Positions 63,251 to 64,000 of a stretch of 64,000 nt of DNA are shown here, piece by piece. Under the pieces are notes generated by a model. The model did not search any database, was not told the origin of the DNA, and saw only the letters and a list, made by a program, of their open reading frames with translations. Origin of the DNA: Actinomadura formosensis NBRC 14204 (GTDB lineage Bacteria; Actinomycetota; Actinomycetes; Streptosporangiales; Streptosporangiaceae); NCBI RefSeq assembly GCF_001552155.1, contig NZ_BCQQ01000003.1:1-64000 (forward strand). Direction: 5' to 3'. Each line of letters opens with the position of its first letter. Positions within the stretch are counted from its first letter, which is position 1. A program made the position numbers and the translations under genes.

Positions 63251-63437
63251 CGCAGCCTGCCAACGCGGCGAAACCGACGAGGCGTTCGCCCTCGCCCTCG
63301 ACGCCCTCAACACCGGCATCACCTACGGCTCCGAACGCATCATCAGACAAGCCCGCCAGTTCCGCTACAGCAACGCCCCCACGACCGCACCCACCGTCAC
63401 CCGCTTCGACGACCGCCTCAGGACAACCCTGCTCTAG
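63251..63437 (+). pseudogene. XRE-type regulator, C-terminal remnant
   Basis: Reads ACQRGETDEAFALALDALNT, GITYGSERIIRQARQF, APTVTRFDDRLRTTLL, stop. This resembles the end of actinomycete XRE regulators with a TPR-like C-terminal domain. Everything before it has been replaced by the start of the nuclease gene on the other strand, so a recombination junction lies near 63240-63254. Its TAG forms part of the ribosome site (AGGAGA) of the next gene. Confidence 0.55.
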
Positions 63438-63446
63438 GAGAACCCA

Positions 63447-63920
63447 TTGCGCATCGCCATCTCCGGCCGCCGCCTCCTGCCTCCCGCCACCGAAACCCTG
63501 GTAGCCGAAGCACTCGACGAAGCCCTCTCCCCCATCACCGCGGACATCACCGGCCTGACCTGCCTCGCCGACGGCGCCGACACCCTTTTCGCCCGCGCCG
63601 TCCTCGCACACGGCGGCCAGATCGAGGTCATCGTCCCAGCCGAGCAATACCTCGCCGGCCTACCCGAAGAGCACCACGCCGAATACCGCAAGCTCCTCGC
63701 CCAAGCCACGCAGGTGCACCGCATGCCCTTCACCGAGTCCACCAGCGAAGCCCACATGTCCGCGAGCCAGCACATGCTGACCCTCGCCGACGAGATCTGG
63801 GCCGTCTGGGACGGCCAACCCGCACGCGGCTACGGCGGGACCGCCGACGTCGTCCAAGCCGCCCACGACCTCAATAGACCCGTCCGAGCCATCTGGCCGA
63901 CTGGCGCCACAAGGGATTGA
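63447..63920 (+). CDS. SLOG-fold (Rossmann-like) protein
   Basis: A 157-residue protein starting at TTG 63447 with AGGAGA upstream. It shows the SLOG layout: first strand and glycine turn LRIAISGRRLLPP, then LTCLADGADTLFARAVLAHG, the strand IEVIVPAEQYLA, the helix SEAHMSASQHMLTLADEIWA and the nucleotide-binding-like turn VWDGQPARGYGGTADVVQAA, ending PVRAIWPTG. SLOG proteins bind nucleotide-derived ligands and are seen in conflict and signalling systems. It was once in an operon with the XRE regulator now reduced to a remnant. Bases 63921-64000 show no gene. Confidence 0.75.
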   Translation: MRIAISGRRLLPPATETLVAEALDEALSPITADITGLTCLADGADTLFARAVLAHGGQIEVIVPAEQYLAGLPEEHHAEYRKLLAQATQVHRMPFTESTSEAHMSASQHMLTLADEIWAVWDGQPARGYGGTADVVQAAHDLNRPVRAIWPTGATRD

Positions 63921-64000
63921 GCGCTCCGTCGAACATTTGACCTTACGAGCCCTCGAAGGCGATCCGTCTCGCCGAGAGCGCCAACTCAATCTTCCCCAAC

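Overview
The window is high-GC DNA with strong third-position G/C bias, GTG and TTG starts, four-base stop/start overlaps and a gene order typical of filamentous actinomycetes. The folate cluster, ftsH, hpt, tilS, a DUF2342 metalloprotease, a PBP4-type carboxypeptidase and ppa follow one another as they do in streptomycetes and their relatives. Gene content would fit a Streptosporangiales member such as Actinomadura, but that genus-level guess is weak. No rRNA or CRISPR array was seen.

Layout. (1) 0-6 kb: the start of a DUF2520 Rossmann protein leaving the left edge, then a minus-strand two-component system (kinase, regulator) followed by an ABC ATPase and FtsX-type permease, with an inverted repeat in front of the ABC pair. 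(2) 5.7-11.5 kb: a MidA/NDUFAF7-type methyltransferase, a P450, two coupled bacterial-PH proteins and a lone nuoD paralogue. (3) 11.5-22.6 kb: conserved core, minus strand: tilS, hpt, ftsH, folE, then folP, an NTF2-like gene, folB, folK and DUF3180 with 4-bp overlaps; then the DUF2342 protease, the carboxypeptidase and, divergently, ppa. (4) 22.8-30.2 kb: a membrane-anchored sigma-factor-like protein with an extracellular BACON-like domain, a MerR/VIT-vWA operon with a striking double palindrome at its promoter, and a divergent MarR/MFS pair. (5) 30.2-41.3 kb: an accessory, partly decayed region ending at a tRNA-Thr gene. It holds gene remnants, a small secreted peptide, an ArsR-SRPBCC fusion with its own operator, an SMI1 protein, and a nested 4.9-kb Tn3-family transposon with exact 38-bp terminal inverted repeats carrying an MFS pump and a methyltransferase; a dead tyrosine integrase abuts the tRNA. 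(6) 41.3-60.0 kb: mostly core: secreted peptidase-like lipoprotein, PSP1/RicT, fructosamine-kinase-like protein, LMW phosphatase, subtilase, holB, an MFS-thymidylate kinase fusion, topA, a DUF5703 protein and an M20 peptidase. (7) 60.1-64 kb: tRNA-Leu, then a second accessory patch: IS3 remnant, two unknown proteins, a NucA/NucB-type nuclease gene with two compensating frameshifts and no signal peptide, a regulator remnant and a SLOG-fold protein.

Most notable candidates: the MerR/VIT-vWA operon, the one-protein sigma/zinc-finger/membrane/BACON arrangement, the Tn3 element defined by its 38-bp ends, and the nuclease/unknown pair at the right edge. Starts were chosen from Shine-Dalgarno spacing and overlaps; all functional calls rest on motifs read by eye, without database searches.
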